The notes: generated by a model from the sequence alone, not told the origin. A stretch of DNA of 64,000 nt from Atherix ibis (GCA_958298945.1 OY282605.1:119966267-120030266); one strand, 5' to 3'; positions 35,816-48,501 are shown, counted from the first letter of the stretch. Numbers and translations are program-made.

Positions 35816-36280
35816 CCTTTACACGAAATTCACATAAAACAGATTTTTTATATGTACAATATCTTTTTTATAATTAGTTATAGTTTTCTAGTACCTTCTT
35901 TATAGAAATTTTACTTTCTGTAGTATTCACTGATTAAGAAATAGGCCTTATCGCTGATGAGGCTTATTTGTGCAAAATCGTAGCTATGGTAAATTATATA
36001 CAGAATATATAATGGCAAATTTTATAACAATTAGAAATTATAAAATAATAAAACTATAATTTCCAAACATTAAAATAGATAATCCTACATCTAACATGAT
36101 AATACGAAATTATTGAAACAAAACAAAATAAAATATCTATTACCATATTTAGGTTATGGTTTTAAATATATAAAATGTTACCTTGATCGAATTTTAAGCT
36201 ATTTTCCAATTAATATAAAAATAAAATAACAACAAAAATGGGAGAGTAAAAAAAATAAAAAATAAAAAATTCCACTTAAT
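35816..36280. other. AT-rich gap
   Basis: No gene or repeat recognised. Confidence 0.45.
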
Positions 36281-36990
36281 TTCCATCTATGAATCCATCG
36301 TCTCTTATTCCAATTTACCGATTGATTCTCTAGCCGCTAAGACCTAAGAATTAGTAGAAATAATTTGCGGCAGCAATGATTTTCTGGGTTTTGTTGATTG
36401 GGTCTCGCTGCTGGATTACTCAGTACGATAGGGTCTACTGGTGGTAGGTTTGATTACAATTAATATCGAATCATGTTCACAACGGGCCGATTTCAATAAA
36501 CGATAATGTAGAGATTTTGTGGATTTTTTTTTTCATGTACTCGTATTTATGTTAATGTCAGCAGATTCCAAACTCTAAATTGAAAGTCAGTCGAAATGTC
36601 GAAATCACTTGAAAATGGTCCGTCCAAAAAGAAGTGGACACTTAACATCTGAACTTATGTATTTGTAGCTGCTGAACAGTTATTATGATTATTATTATTA
36701 TTTTTTTGTTCGTTGGCTTTTAATATGTTGAGTTCTTGTTATTTTCATTAGTGTTGTTTTTTGTTGTTGTTGTAAAGAAATTGCAATTTTTATATGGTGG
36801 GTACGTCAATGCCAAGAAGGCAGTTGCAGTTTCGTCATCTTTTCAAGTATATGCTCAACGATGAATAAATAATCTTGTAGGAGGATAGCGTGGTATGTAC
36901 AAATAGGTTGTAGGTGGACATCAATCGACGACGAGTTAACTTACCGTCAAATTGTGCGACGTGTGAGAATTAAAGAAGACAGTCTTAGAT
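36281..36990. other. Less AT-biased block, non-coding
   Basis: This block has more balanced composition than its flanks, with TGTTGTTGTTG-type words near 36750 and ACTTACCG near 36946 (a 5' splice-site-like GTAAGT on the minus strand). All frames are interrupted. It could be an untranslated exon or conserved non-coding DNA of a host gene, without direct evidence. Confidence 0.2.
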
Positions 36991-38749
36991 ATAGACTTGA
37001 TGAAATTGAAAAAAAATACTTACTCATACGATGAATTGAGACACTCGACTGAATGGTCAATTGAAACATTGGAAAATAAAAAGACTACCACCTATTTTAA
37101 AAGATAGAAAAAATAAATCAAAAAGAATATCAATTTTCATGGCAATTGTTTACACGTAGCCCAAATTACATGGTGTAATTATTGAGCATTTTGTCCAATG
37201 CAAAAGATTCAAGATGTGCTTCTGGTAAATTGAGCATACTTCAAATGATGAAAAGCAATAATTGTGCAAGTTGTATTTTCATATATACTAAAAAAAATGA
37301 AATTAAAAAGAAAACAACAACAAAATCATATCAAAAGATTTTTTTAGACTTTGTCTGCTTTTACTTCTTACCGAAACTTTATTCAGTTACAATTTGGGGT
37401 CTGTTTAGAGTCGTTAATAGTATAATCGCAATTTATTACGAAATCTGATGATTGATCACTAATTGAGTCGCTATTAATTTCTGATCATGTCATTGTCATT
37501 CGAAATAAGCTTTTTCTACAAAATAAATTAAAATTTTTTCTTTAAGTTGTTAGGAGGGGTGGGAATAAATACTATTTTTGTAATGGTCTTATTGTTTACA
37601 GTGATTTTTTTAAAAGTTTTCTGGCAGTTTTTGGTCCTAAGGCATTAGTTTTTACACAAATATATATGAAAATAAACACACTTTTTAGGAATTTATAATT
37701 TATGTCTTAAGTGGTCGTTGCACTATAAATTAAAAATGACTTAAACAAACCAAAAATTTTCACATGACAAAAAAAGTTTCTTATTAATTTATTTTCAATT
37801 TTTTTGAGTTTTTTTATGAAATTCTTTTTAAAAAAAACATATTTTGATGCCAAAAACATGCTGGCCGTTTGCAGTTATTTGCTACAGCAGGGTTAGACCG
37901 GACTTCCGATTGTCGTGGTGCCATTGATGATGATGATGATGAAAATAATTTTAATAGCATATATTTTTATAGCAAAAAAATTATTTTTTGCTATAATTTT
38001 AATAGCATATATTTTTTAAATCAGTAGTGACGTTAAGGAGGAAAATTTAGCGAAACATAAAATAAAAACAGTAAATTTCTCATTAAAATGTCAGAAGTAT
38101 TGTCAGATTATTTTGGCGTTGTCAGATATTTTTAATTTCACCATCTGAAAATGTATAAATGTCTACAAATATTCTGTAAATAGTCGAAAAGTGTGATCAC
38201 ACAGTTGCCGGGTATCGGTTTTAAATATTGTCAAATAATGCCTTTAAAAAGTCTGACAATGGTTTGTCTGGCAATGTTTGTAGATAAAATACTTTTAAGA
38301 AATATTTTACGTGAAAAATCTGCACACACACTATTAGAGAATAAGTTAAAATTTTGAATCCTAAAATATTACCGATCACAGATTATATCCCGAAATCTTC
38401 AGATTTTGTACAATTTTTTCTTGTTAAAACTAATGTGAAAAGTTACTCATATGGAGACGCTGATTATAAGATATAGTATTTTTTTGATAAAATTCCATAG
38501 CATTTTCTGCCAAGGTTATAATGCATTCATCTACTATATAATATTTTATAATATTTTTGAAAGGATACTGTCAAAATAAACTATATATTCTATCAATAAT
38601 TCTATTACTTCAAACAATTTATTTACTTTCGGTATTTTATTGAGTGATCGCAGTTTCTAAATTAAATTTACTCCATAACAACATAGATCACACTTTCTTC
38701 TATTGTAGTAATTATAAATTTTTAACTAACATGAAAACATTTGTATTTT
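36991..38749. other. AT-rich stretch with a foldback
   Basis: No gene seen; the plus-strand frame at 37182-37448 has no known domain. A (GAT)n run lies at about 37927-37941. TGTCAGA occurs three times at 38090-38140. Confidence 0.4.
37945..38017. repeat. 12-bp hairpin between 24-bp direct repeats
   Basis: The arms TATAGCAAAAAA (37968-37979) and TTTTTTGCTATA (37984-37995) pair perfectly around a 4-base loop. ATAATTTTAATAGCATATAT occurs on both sides (from 37945 and from 37993). Confidence 0.8.
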
Positions 38750-39540
38750 CTGAGAACGGTCAAATATAAACGCTATTCTGGTCGACCAACTAACAAAAAA
38801 AGTGATAAAATTAATGAAAAAATTGAGTATATCAGCAGTTATGATATAGTTTATAAATTTAACTTTCATAATCAAATCGTTTTCAACTATTTTCGAAAAG
38901 CTGTCATGTGTAAGAAACAAGATATATCGAATTAACAACTGCGATACGCTCCTAAAGCGCAATGAAATCGAGCCATTTCTGAAGCAAATCATAACTGGCG
39001 ATAAAAAGTTGGTAAAATATGAAAATATCCTTCAAAATAGATTATGAAAAAGAAAAGATGAACGATCAAAAATAATTTTTAAAGTCAATAAGCTTAGGCT
39101 GTGTGTATGGTAGGACTGAAAGGGAATCGTTCATTATGAACTGCTACCGTTCGGTTAAATGGTTATCCTGTGGGGAACTCGAGACAATGCGCCACGTGAT
39201 TGAGAAAAAATGGCCATAACTGATCTTCCACTAAGAGAACGTTCAAAAACACACATTTTTGATAATGGTGCATGCATCAAAACGTCTCAGGCAAGCTCTC
39301 TTAATTAAAAAATTGAAAGGTTTTGCTTTAGAAGTTTTGATGCATCCACCGTATAGCCTAGACTATCACATATTTGGATCTCTGAAGAACTATTTTAATA
39401 GTACCAAGCTGGCTTCAAAAGATGACTATAAAAATTACTTGATTTAGTTTTTCAACCAGAAACCACGAAAGTTCTATTTTACTCAAAAAAAAACGCCACG
39501 AACTTTTTCGGCTGATCAATTTTTACTTCTCAGACTCCAC
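38750..39540 (+). pseudogene. Cecropia/mellifera-like mariner remnant (M5)
   Basis: Plus-strand pieces in order: a SGRPTNKKSDKINEKIE stretch after the first helix-turn-helix, then CDTLLKRNEIEPFLKQIITGD (first catalytic block, GDKK), LRLCVW, KGIVHYELLPF, FDNGA (second block) and SKRLRQALLIKKL, then EVLMHPPYSLDYHIF and KLASKDDYKNYLI. The third catalytic block is shortened: YSLDYHIF lacks five residues relative to YSPDLAPSDYHLF. Stops and shifts are frequent. It belongs with the 14.5-kb fragment. TIRs were not identified. Confidence 0.72.
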
Positions 39541-41529
39541 TAGCTGCATTGTGAATGTAAATCGCTGAATGTGTCCCTCAGCATAACTAAACAAGAATAC
39601 ATTTTTCAAATTTTCTTCATCTTTACTAATAATATTTCCGCAAAATATCGTTATTAACATATTTTTATTAAATATTTTAAAGTAGAAATTACAAAATTTA
39701 TTAGAAATTCTTACTTAAGGAAAACTAATTATTTTATTGAATAGAATTTTGTGAGAAAAAAACTATTTCGAAATTTTGTAGTACAAATGTTTTTTTGTTT
39801 TTATGTTGAAATATTTACAATAAAAGTTTTACTTCAATATTTATATACGTGTAGTCTTAAAAAAAATAATTGAAAATATTTAAACTGTCTAATTTTAAAT
39901 AAAAATCATTTTTTTTCTTCACAATAACATTTAAATTTTTTTTTTTTTGTAGGTTTTCTCTTAAGTCAAAAGAATTGAAAAAATATTCAAAACTATAAAA
40001 AATGTTATTTAGAAATAAAAGAGAAATTTCACAATAATGACAATAAATAAAAAAATAATTATTTGCGTGCACTGTCAAGTTGAGATTCTTCTATTTTTTC
40101 AACCTTTTTTAACAAGAAAAAAAAATAAGTTTACCCAAAACTTATGATAAATATTGCACACCAAATGAATTGAAAAATATTTACCTTTTCTTAAAATTTG
40201 ACAGTAAATTTGTAAATTAATTAATTTTCATTTTCATTAATAAGATAAATGAAATTCTCACAGGATTAAGCCAAAAAAAAGAAAAGAAAATAAAATAAAA
40301 TAAGAAATCTCTTCATAAACCATTAATTAAAATTTAAGTTTAAATATTTGAAAAATTGCTAAATGAAAAAAAAAATGATGAAAAATTTCAAATTTTTACT
40401 TAACAAAACTTTTCTGAGTAATTATGGCCTAAAGAGTGGTATTAAAGTCAATGTGAAACAACTTAGTTAGTAGTTATTTTTAATAAATAGTAAAAAGTCC
40501 ATTAACTAAGTAATATCGTTTAAGATGATTATTAGTGATACATTTTTCTACAAATCTTTAAATCGCCTCTATTCGCATTATATTTGATGAACGGCCATTT
40601 TTTTTTTGCTTTCAAATCCAATGTTAAGTTCAATCGACTTTCATTACGAATAAGCTTTCAATGTCATTTGGAAAAGTTCATCATTCACAGTACTAATGGA
40701 CATTGGCAAAAGAGTTTTTTATTTTTTTGTCTGCTACGATAATTTTCAAATAATTCAAGTGAAATTTCACATAAAATATGCTCTTTAATTGAAAATTCTT
40801 TTACAGCTCTCTGTGAGTTTTGATAGAAGACTAAATATATTTTTTAAAATTAATTGTTAGTTGTGAAAAAAATTACTAAATATTTTCAATTATTATAGAG
40901 GAAATTGTATCTAATTATAGAGGTAATGTTAATCGTTCTGAATATTATTTTTGTACCAGAAATATTTATTATTTGTATCATTAAAAATCTTTTATTTTTT
41001 TAAGTTTCCTTATTTTAGGAATGTTTGTTAAAAATCCTAAAAAAAAAACTATCCGCTATTTTTCATAACGAAAAACAATAAAATATAAAAATTTAGATAA
41101 TAGAAGGTTTATAAATAACAACTTTTAATAGTAGCACATCTTTTGTTAAGTGCGTTTTATCATGTTTATTTATGTGCCAATAACACGTTCAGTTTAATTT
41201 GAGGTTAAAAACATTTTATTTTTTTATTTTTTTTGAAGTGGAACGTTAATATTTAATTTTGTTACTATTATTTATGGAGGTTATTTTGCTTTACTCAGAA
41301 AGTGGATTTTACTTTAAATTACATTTTAATTACTGATAAATTTATTATATATAACTATCCAATTTGCGGTTTGAAAACTAAAAAATTCATAAAATACCAA
41401 TTAAATTCAGGTTTCTATAAATTTTTCTTTTTAAATCATGATAAAATATTGCCATTATATATTAAATAGTTGATTATTTAAATGATGGTCATTAGACTGT
41501 AAATAGAAGCTGTTTTTTTTTTGGATAAT
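39541..41529. other. AT-rich gap
   Basis: No gene recognised. A minus-strand frame at 39857-40078 is Asn/Phe/Lys-rich chance sequence. Confidence 0.45.
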
Positions 41530-41800
41530 TTTTTATGACTTTTTAGCACATTTTGGGCTGAAATTTGGTGAATATTTGACGGATGTTGTATTTTTTAATA
41601 CATTAGAGAATTAGCTGCGTTATCAAAAAATTTTTTATAGTCTTATAATAAAAAGTTTAACGGTGTCAAATCGCAGGATTTTGGAGACCAATTGAATTAA
41701 CCAAATTTCAAAATAACACGTCCTGGAAACTTTTCGCATAATAAAGCAAAAAAAAGAGTGTTCTCATGCGAGCATAGTGCACAGTATTGACAATAACAGT
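41530..41800 (-). pseudogene. Tc3-like (T1) fragment
   Basis: The minus strand reads ALLCEKFPGRVIL, then FNWSPKSCDLTPLNFLL, then AANSL. These equal the LLREKFPGRIISR, VNWPPRSCDLTPLDFFLW and ADNP blocks of Tc3-like transposases. The third catalytic aspartate is Asn (TPLN). It is about 270 bp long with frame breaks on either side. Confidence 0.6.
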
Positions 41801-42110
41801 TTCTACTTTTTCCTTTCAAATGAAAACGGATTAATGACACCTTCATAGCAAAAATTTTCGCAAATAAAATGGCGTCTCTACAGTTACTTATGGGTTATTA
41901 GAGACCCAAATGTAGCAATTTTTTATAACGATTACTATTAAAATGGTCACGTGACTATAAAAGGAGCAGAATTACTCCTTCTGTGGAATTTTTTTTTACA
42001 AACTAAATGCAATATTTTGTAGTTTAAAAATCTCTATTGCAAAATTAATAAATTAATGTTTAATAGTTGTCATGTGACAGGGCTGCGCACATGGATAATC
42101 CTATACTATA

Positions 42111-43381
42111 CGAGGTCTGTTGAAAAAGTATCGCGAATCTTGAATTTCCGCGGGTTACGTATATTCGATTTTCGATTTTTTTTGTGGCGTTATGTTGCTA
42201 CTCATATCTCACTTATTCCAACAAGTTAGGCCATTTTGAATGTTCAGTTAATTTTTGACAGCTGCTTTGCTTGCACGTGTTTTGGCTCGTCTACGATTTT
42301 TACCCATTCCAAAAAATGGATCAAAGAATCTGTATCAAATTTTGTGTGAAAAACAAAATTAATTACGCGAACGCATTCTGAATGTTGACTGTGGCATGTA
42401 GTGAAGCTACCTTGGACTGAAGCAACGTTTATCGGTGGTACAAAATGTTCTCAGAGGGCCGAGAAGATGTGAACGACGAAAAGCGTGCCGGACGCCCGAG
42501 CACGTCAACAACAGACGAAAACATTGATGAAGTGAAGAAAATAGTATTGGCCAATCGTCGAATCACCGTTAGAGAAGTTGCTGAGGACTTAAACATATCG
42601 ATTTGCTCGGGTAATTCGATTTTTACCAATGATTTGATCGTGAGACGGTTCGCCGCGAAATTTGTACCAAAATTGCTCAATTTCGACCAAAAACAGAATC
42701 GCATTAACATTGCTAAGGAGCTGTTGGCCTCTGTCTGCGTCGACTCAAATTTGCTCCAGAAGGTCATAACTCGTTACGAATCATAGATTTATGGTTATGA
42801 CGTAGAAACCAAAGCTCAATCATCCCAATGGAAGCTGCCGCACGAGCACAGACCGAAAAAAGCACGCCAAGTTCGGTCGAATGTGACGGTTTTGCTTACA
42901 GTTTTCTTCGATTGCAAGGACGTTTTGTATCATGAGTTCTTGCCATAGGGTAGAACGGTCAATAAGGAATATTACCTGCAAGTAACGCGTAAGTTGCTCA
43001 AAGCTATCAGCTAGAAACGCCCGGATTTGTGGAAGAACAAAAATTTGCTTTTGCACCATGATACGCCCCTGCTCATGCATCGTTGCTTGTGGGCGAATTT
43101 TTAATAATACCGCAGTCATCGTATTCCCTAGATCTGGCCCCCTGTGACTTTTTCTCATACTCAAAACTGAAGAGCCCCATGAAAGGACGACGCTAAGCTA
43201 CGATTGAGTAGATAAAGACGGCATCGAAGTAGGAGCTGAACAAGATCACAAAAAATGATTTTTTGAAGTGCTTCTAGGATTGGAAAAAAATTACTTTGAA
43301 AGGGACAAAATAGATATTCATGAATAAATAAATAATTTTTGAAAAAACACAAAATTCGCGATACTTTTTGAACAGACCTCG
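42111..43381 (+). mobile_element. Mariner M1 copy F, both TIRs present
   Basis: The element starts CGAGGTCTGTTGAAAAAGTA after TA at 42109-42110 and ends with the inverted repeat before TA at 43382-43383. The TIRs match over 32 bp with two mismatches. At 1,271 bp it is the longest M1 copy here and the best reference for family boundaries, although the transposase is broken. It shares several private mutations with copy G at 48.5 kb. Confidence 0.92.
42316..43327 (+). pseudogene. Broken M1 transposase (copy F)
   Basis: ATG 42316 starts MDQRICIKFCVKNKIN. The best open stretch (42445-42786) spans GREDVNDEKRAGRPSTSTTD, the second helix-turn-helix (ITVREVAEDLNIS), KFVPKLLNFDQKQNRINIAKELL and VITRYES, where the usual GDES has lost its first catalytic aspartate (Gly-Asp to Arg-Tyr). 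Later come RPKKARQVRSNV, a stop in EFLP*GRTVNKEYYLQV, a frameshift within the HHDNAP block and a deletion after WANF. A further deletion near 43287 removes the segment encoding the usual WHKCIISGG. The family has D34D spacing in better-preserved copies. Confidence 0.88.
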
Positions 43382-43383
43382 TA

Positions 43384-44596
43384 TATCACAGTTGGAATAA
43401 AATATTTTTTTAAATTGCAGTTAAGAAATTTTCTTGTTATAAACAAAATTCCTATGAAAAATAAGATGAAAAGCATTATTTTTTTTATTTAAAATTGTAT
43501 AATTTTTATGAGTAACTCTGTAATAATAATTTCCTTGACTTTTGATCGAAGTTCAAATAAAATTTTCTCGCCTATTGAATTTCTATCATCATATAAGTAC
43601 TTCCATCTTATTACAATAATTTACAATAAATTTGGTTCCGGCTCAATTTATAAACTTCAAAAAGATATCTTATAATAAACATATGTGTATTTTTATGTAT
43701 ATGAAGACTATGAAAAAAATATTAGGAATGTTAACTTTTTTATCTACAAATACTTCTAATGTACTGAAAAGTTAAATACGAAGAAAAATCCAAGTAAGTT
43801 TATTGCAAATCATTTGCATTCAATGCAAACTTCTTGTCACCTTATTTTACTAGAGACAATTCAGTTTCGATGGGATATGGTATTTGTGAATAATTAATTT
43901 TAATAAAGCAAGGGTATTCACACTTTGGCATATAAAAAATTTCAATATGAATTTATTTGTGTGTAAAAGTTAAACATTTTTTTAGTTAATGCTGTATCTG
44001 AAGTATAGCACGAAGATTCGATTACATTTGCTTGAGATTTGGTTGACATTTTTATGAAATGGAATTTCAAAAAAAAAGAAACTATTATTTTCTTAATGTA
44101 AATTAAGGCATGGTTTTATTTTATCAAAGAAAAAAAAAACAACTATAAGCAAATATACTTTCAAAGAAGGATATTATTTAAATTAAATTCATCTGAAAAT
44201 AATTCTGTAAAAAAATATATTTTTTACTATAGTTTCTATAAAACCAAACCTTTATTAAATGATAATCCTTTTTTTTATTTAAAAATATAATTAACATTTT
44301 TTTTTGCCAACAAATTTTAATATATTTAAAAGTAAATTTTCCTAAAATCAATATTTTTTTTTTGTAGATTTTATTTAATTTATAATTTATGTCAAAAACA
44401 ACCTTTTGAAATTGTTATTTTTTCTTGGGATATTTTTTGATATTTTCCACTATATAACCTAATATCTCTCAGACTGATATTTTTGAGGTAGTTGAAAATA
44501 TAGATTATTCTCTCAGGATAGTATCCTGGGTCCAATCTTTCATAACATTTTCAAGCAGTATATTCCTTGTCACAATGATATCCTAACCCAAGAAAG
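43384..44596. other. AT-rich gap
   Basis: No gene or repeat recognised between the M1 and M2 elements. Confidence 0.5.
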
Positions 44597-44598
44597 TA

Positions 44599-45697
44599 CG
44601 AGGGTCGTTCAATAAGTCCTTAGAAAAAGATGGAAAAAAACTGTTCTTTAAAAAAAATATTTTTATTTTCAACAAATCTCCTTTTAGCTCTATACACTTT
44701 TCCAACCGTTTTTCCGAAATTTTTATCCCGTCCAAAAAATAGGATTTCGGAAGTTCTGCAAAATACTCATCCGTTTGAGCAATGAAGTCCTCGTTGGAAG
44801 TGAACCGTCGTCCGCCAAGCCATTTCTTCAGATTGGGGAAAAGAAAATAGTCACTCGGGGCCAAATCTGGTGAATAAGCGGGATGCTGCAACAATTCCAT
44901 TCTCAATTCCACAATTTTGGCAGGTGTGCACACGCGCATTGTCCTGATGCAAGAGGATTTTTTTTCTTCTTCAGATGGGGGCGTTTCTCTTTGATTTCCT
45001 CGCTCAACCGTTGCAATAACGAAGCGTAATACGCTCCTGTTATTGTTTTTCCTTTTTCCTAGTAGTCGATAAAAATGATGCCCTGCGAATCCCAAAAGAC
45101 CATGGCCATCACCTTGCCGGCCGATGGCACAGTTTTTGCCTTCTTTGGAGCCCGTTCACCCTTGAAAATCCACTGTGATGACTGTCTTTTCGTTTCTGGA
45201 GTGTAGTAGTGTATCCAGGTTTCGTCTACAGTGACATATCGACGAAGGAATTCGGCAGGATTGCGATGAAAGAGTGCCAACATAGCCTCAGAGTCCACTA
45301 CACGATTGCGATTATTCTCCTCTGAGAGCAAACGCGGCACCCATCTTGCCGAAATATTTTTCACAGACAATTTTTCATGCAAAATTGAAGCGACTGTATT
45401 TTGTGATATGCCCGTGGCCTCAACTAATTCGCGCACTTTAATTCGCCGATCGTTCAAAATCAGATCGTAGATTTTGTCGATGATTTCAGGAGTAGACACC
45501 TCAACTGGGCGTCCTGAACGATGTTCATCTTTTGTGGATGAACGGCCACGTTTAAATTCATTCACCCAATTGTAAACCGTCGCAAACACAGGTGCAGATG
45601 TGCCATAAACTGCATCCAAATCGGCTTTGATTTCTTTCGGGCTTAAGCCTTTCAAATGGAGATGTTTGTTGACAGCCCTAAACTCGCTTTTTTCCAT
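44599..45697 (-). pseudogene. Irritans-type mariner transposase with one stop and one frameshift (M2)
   Basis: From ATG 45697 the frame MEKSEFRAVNKHLHLKGLS runs through two helix-turn-helix regions, WVPRLLSEENNRNR, VTVDETWIHYY (first catalytic aspartate) and KVMAMVFWDSQGIIFIDY. It then hits TAG where the other M2 copy has TTG (Leu). Reading continues in frame (EKGKTIT) to the second catalytic block. There, 14 bp present in copy 1 (at AVFMAK) are missing, shifting the frame. The rest reads AKIVELRMELLQHPAYSPDLAPSDYF and runs through the TIR without a stop. Copy 1 shows D34D spacing. Two lesions make this copy the best-preserved member of M2 but inactive. Confidence 0.9.
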
Positions 45698-45873
45698 TGT
45701 TATGCACAAATAAATGTCGTTAACTTTAATCGACGATAGAAATTAATCAACGCTATGGATCGAGCTGAAATTTTGACAGCTTTCCTGTCGATAATGCTGC
45801 TTACAAAAAAATCTTTACCGACACTACGAGCGCAATTTCTCGGATTTTCTAAGGACTTATTGAATGACCCTCG
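44599..45873 (-). mobile_element. Mariner M2 copy 2, full length
   Basis: The element is 1,275 bp, bounded by TA at 44597-44598 and 45874-45875. Its TIRs begin CGAGGGTC(G/A)TTCAATAAGT and match for 29 bp with one mismatch. It is much less AT-rich than its flanks. The transposase is on the minus strand and occupies most of the element. Confidence 0.93.
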
Positions 45874-45875
45874 TA

Positions 45876-46306
45876 ATCTTTCTTTACATAGATATGACTA
45901 TTTTACAAAACTATGATACATCAACGCCTTAGAGGCTTTTAGTTCACAATTTGAAGAGTAAGTGTGAGAACAGACTCTTAAAATAACCTCGAATGGTAGT
46001 AAAATTCCATAAAAAAAACCTAGGCTCTATAATCGACTAACGGTAAAACAAGAACCTTGAGTCAAAATTGACAATTAAGTGTAAATTATTAGTATACAAC
46101 ACAGATTATTAATATATAAAAAGTTCCAATGTAGAACAAAATTTTTGTATATTAAAATATTGCCCATAAAAACATTGACTTTCCGGTTAATTTTATAGGA
46201 CGTATGATTTAGATGTTTTGTAATGTAGTAAGTATCAGCGAGCTCCAATAAATATTTTATAAAAAAATTAAGGGACAGTATCATAAAAAATATATGATGA
46301 CATTAT
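45876..46306. other. AT-rich gap
   Basis: No gene recognised; the minus-strand frame at 46075-46284 has no domain signal. Confidence 0.45.
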
Positions 46307-46371
46307 CACTCATAAGAGTCACTTACAACAGTCACTCAGAAGGGTAACTCACAAATGTCACTTACAAGGGT
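46307..46371. repeat. 13-bp minisatellite, five units
   Basis: Five consecutive 13-bp units with consensus CACTYAYAAGGGT, without indels: 46307-46319, 46320-46332, 46333-46345, 46346-46358 and 46359-46371. Substitutions are scattered through the units. It is short and non-coding. Confidence 0.85.
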
Positions 46372-46566
46372 CACAACCGAACTACTATAAATCCCTCATT
46401 ATACAAAATTTCATTCCTTTTTATCAAAAATACTGTTCACTGTCATCCATCACCTAAGTCTGTAGATAACATACTGATCTGGAATCTACATAATATACTA
46501 CGAAAACATTAAATTAACATTACTGAATAACCATTCGAAACTAATAATAAATAGTAAGCTATTAAT

Positions 46567-46803
46567 ATATACAACAAAATTATAAAACCTATTTGGACTT
46601 ATAGAATTAAATTTTCGGGTTCAACCACCAAAATTTATCGTGTTTTATAAAAATTGTATTATTGAAACTACATATGATCCAGATAAAAATATTTAAATTC
46701 AGACCAAAAAAAAAATCGGCTATCATACGATCACAGCTTTTGATATACAACACAATTATAAAACCTATTTGGACTTACAGAATTAAACTTTCGGGTTCAA
46801 CCA
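46567..46803. repeat. 61-bp direct repeat pair, offset 176 bp
   Basis: ATATACAACA(A/C)AATTATAA... at 46567-46627 recurs at 46743-46803 with three substitutions in 61 bp. Sequence after each copy is weakly alike, so a 176-bp tandem duplication that has diverged is likely. The interval includes ATCGGCTATCATACGATCAC, which resembles T1-flanking sequence at 13.15 and 35.8 kb. Confidence 0.8.
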
Positions 46804-47149
46804 ATGGTTCTTATTCATATATCGCATAGAGTTGCTATATTGAAGATCCTTCGTAAAAATTTTAATGTGAATAGGTTTATTCATAGATTATAAAATAAGT
46901 GGTTTATAGAAGCTGTCAAAATATTGAAGTTATATTAACACATACTTAAAAAAAACCCACTTAACCAATGACAACAGAGTGCAGTAACAGTGACATCTTA
47001 TCGGGGGCTTTCTTATTATTGGTCATGTACAAGTTTTTGTACAATTGTTTCAATAATCTATCCTTGTCATCATATTATTTTGATATATTTAAATTTAATA
47101 TAATAATTAAAAGTCATCTATAATATTTAGGATTTTTGGACACAATTTT
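46804..47149. other. AT-rich gap before piggyBac remnant
   Basis: No coding sequence of the missing N-terminal half of piggyBac is recognisable here. Confidence 0.45.
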
Positions 47150-48086
47150 TTGTCGGATTTGCGGCAAATTGACTTATTAAATAACTTTAAAGTTGCTCGT
47201 TTTATTGAGAATAGCCAGGCTTGTTATAAACCGGGGGATAACATAACAGTCGTTGAGCAATTGTTCTCAACTAAAGCCAGGTGTCCATTTACTCAATACA
47301 TACCTAATAAACCAGATAAATTTGGCATCAAATTAGCTGAGGCTGTTAGAAGCAAGTATCTTCTAAATGGTGTTCCCTATTTGGGCACGAATGAAGCGCG
47401 CGGATTAAATATTTCCTTGAGCGAGTTTGTTATATATAAAATCACTGAGCCATATTTAGGTTGTGGACAAAGTATTACCACAGACAATTTTTGTACACGT
47501 ATGAGCCTATACAAAAAAGTTACGCGTGCAAAAAAGGTTACGCGTGAAAAACACTTCATTTGTTGGAACAATACGAGCAAATAGAAAAGAATTGTCTAAA
47601 ATTGCAAAAACCAAGAAGGACAACATGACACGCTTTTCCATACAACTTTATAAAACGCAGAACTGTACTCTTACTATTTATAAAAGTAAGCCCAATAAAA
47701 AAGTTCTACTATTGAGATCAAAGCATCGAAGTGTAGAAATTAAAAAAAAATAAAAAATATGTCCCGGAAACTATAACATTTTATAATAACACAAAGTATG
47801 GAGTTGATATACTTGATCGAATGGCGCGAACATATAGTACCAAAGCAGGCTCTCGCAGATGGCCCCTTCACGTTTTCTATAACGTCTTAGATTTAACAGC
47901 AATTAATGTTTGGGTTTTATATAAAGACATCACTCAAGAAAATAATTTCTTTTGCAATTTGCTGAAGAACTAAGTGGCAACCATGAAGCCGAAAATACTT
48001 TCACACCTTCACCTAATATACAGAATCTTAAAAAACTTGTGCGTATTCGCTTGCCTGTAAAAAAATCAAAAATTTTTGAATTTTAA
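47150..48086 (+). pseudogene. PiggyBac-type transposase remnant
   Basis: Blocks in order: SDLRQIDLLNNF, YKPGDNITVVEQLFSTKARCP, FTQYIPNKPDKFGIK, SKYLLNGVPYLG, EPYLGCGQSITTDNFCTRMS, GTIRANRKEL, LYKTQNCTLTIYKSKPNKKV, FYNNTKYGVDILDRMARTYS and RRWPLHVFYNVLDLTAIN, then a C-terminal NHEAENTFTPSPNIQNLKK. This is the piggyBac/PGBD4-like layout. The aspartates of TTDN and GVD remain. The first catalytic aspartate is lost: the segment usually like FWLAVDxxSKYLLNG reads LAEAVRSKYLLNG. Frameshifts occur near 47580, 47755 and 47945. The N-terminal half and TIRs are missing, and the cysteine-rich C-terminal domain seems absent. Confidence 0.82.
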
Positions 48087-48499
48087 AACAATTTTAATTA
48101 TGAACGAAAAATATTGTTTTTAAAAATTATCATCAGATACGAGTACAGTATGAAATACTTTTAATTATAATTATTTTCGAAAGGTGCATTTGTTAAAGCC
48201 GCTGAGAAGGATCTTTTCTGGTTATAATGGTTCAGTAAAAAAGGAGGCAAAAAGCAAGATCCAGCCACTCCATGGTACTTTATGATTCACTCCCAGTTAA
48301 TTGCTCCACAATATTGTAAATACACTTGCGATATTTATCTGCTCATTATCGATACCAAATTGAAAAGAAAGTTTGTATTATTCTAGGTTATATAAAAATT
48401 TATTTTTGCTCTTATATAATTTTTGATAACAGTTTTCTTTCATTTCTTATTAAATATTTACTCTTTAGAATTTAGTAAAAAAAATATTAATCCTATAAA
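48087..48499. other. AT-rich gap
   Basis: No gene recognised. Confidence 0.45.
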
Positions 48500-48501
48500 T
48501 A

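Noticed and set aside
37182..37448. 88-codon plus-strand frame
   Set aside because: Lys/Ser/Ile-rich chance frame in AT-rich DNA without motif support.
42316..43327. M1 transposase as a domesticated host gene of the SETMAR or FLJ37770 type
   Set aside because: All M1 copies carry stops, frameshifts or large deletions and sit between TIRs at TA sites, so they are ordinary transposon copies.
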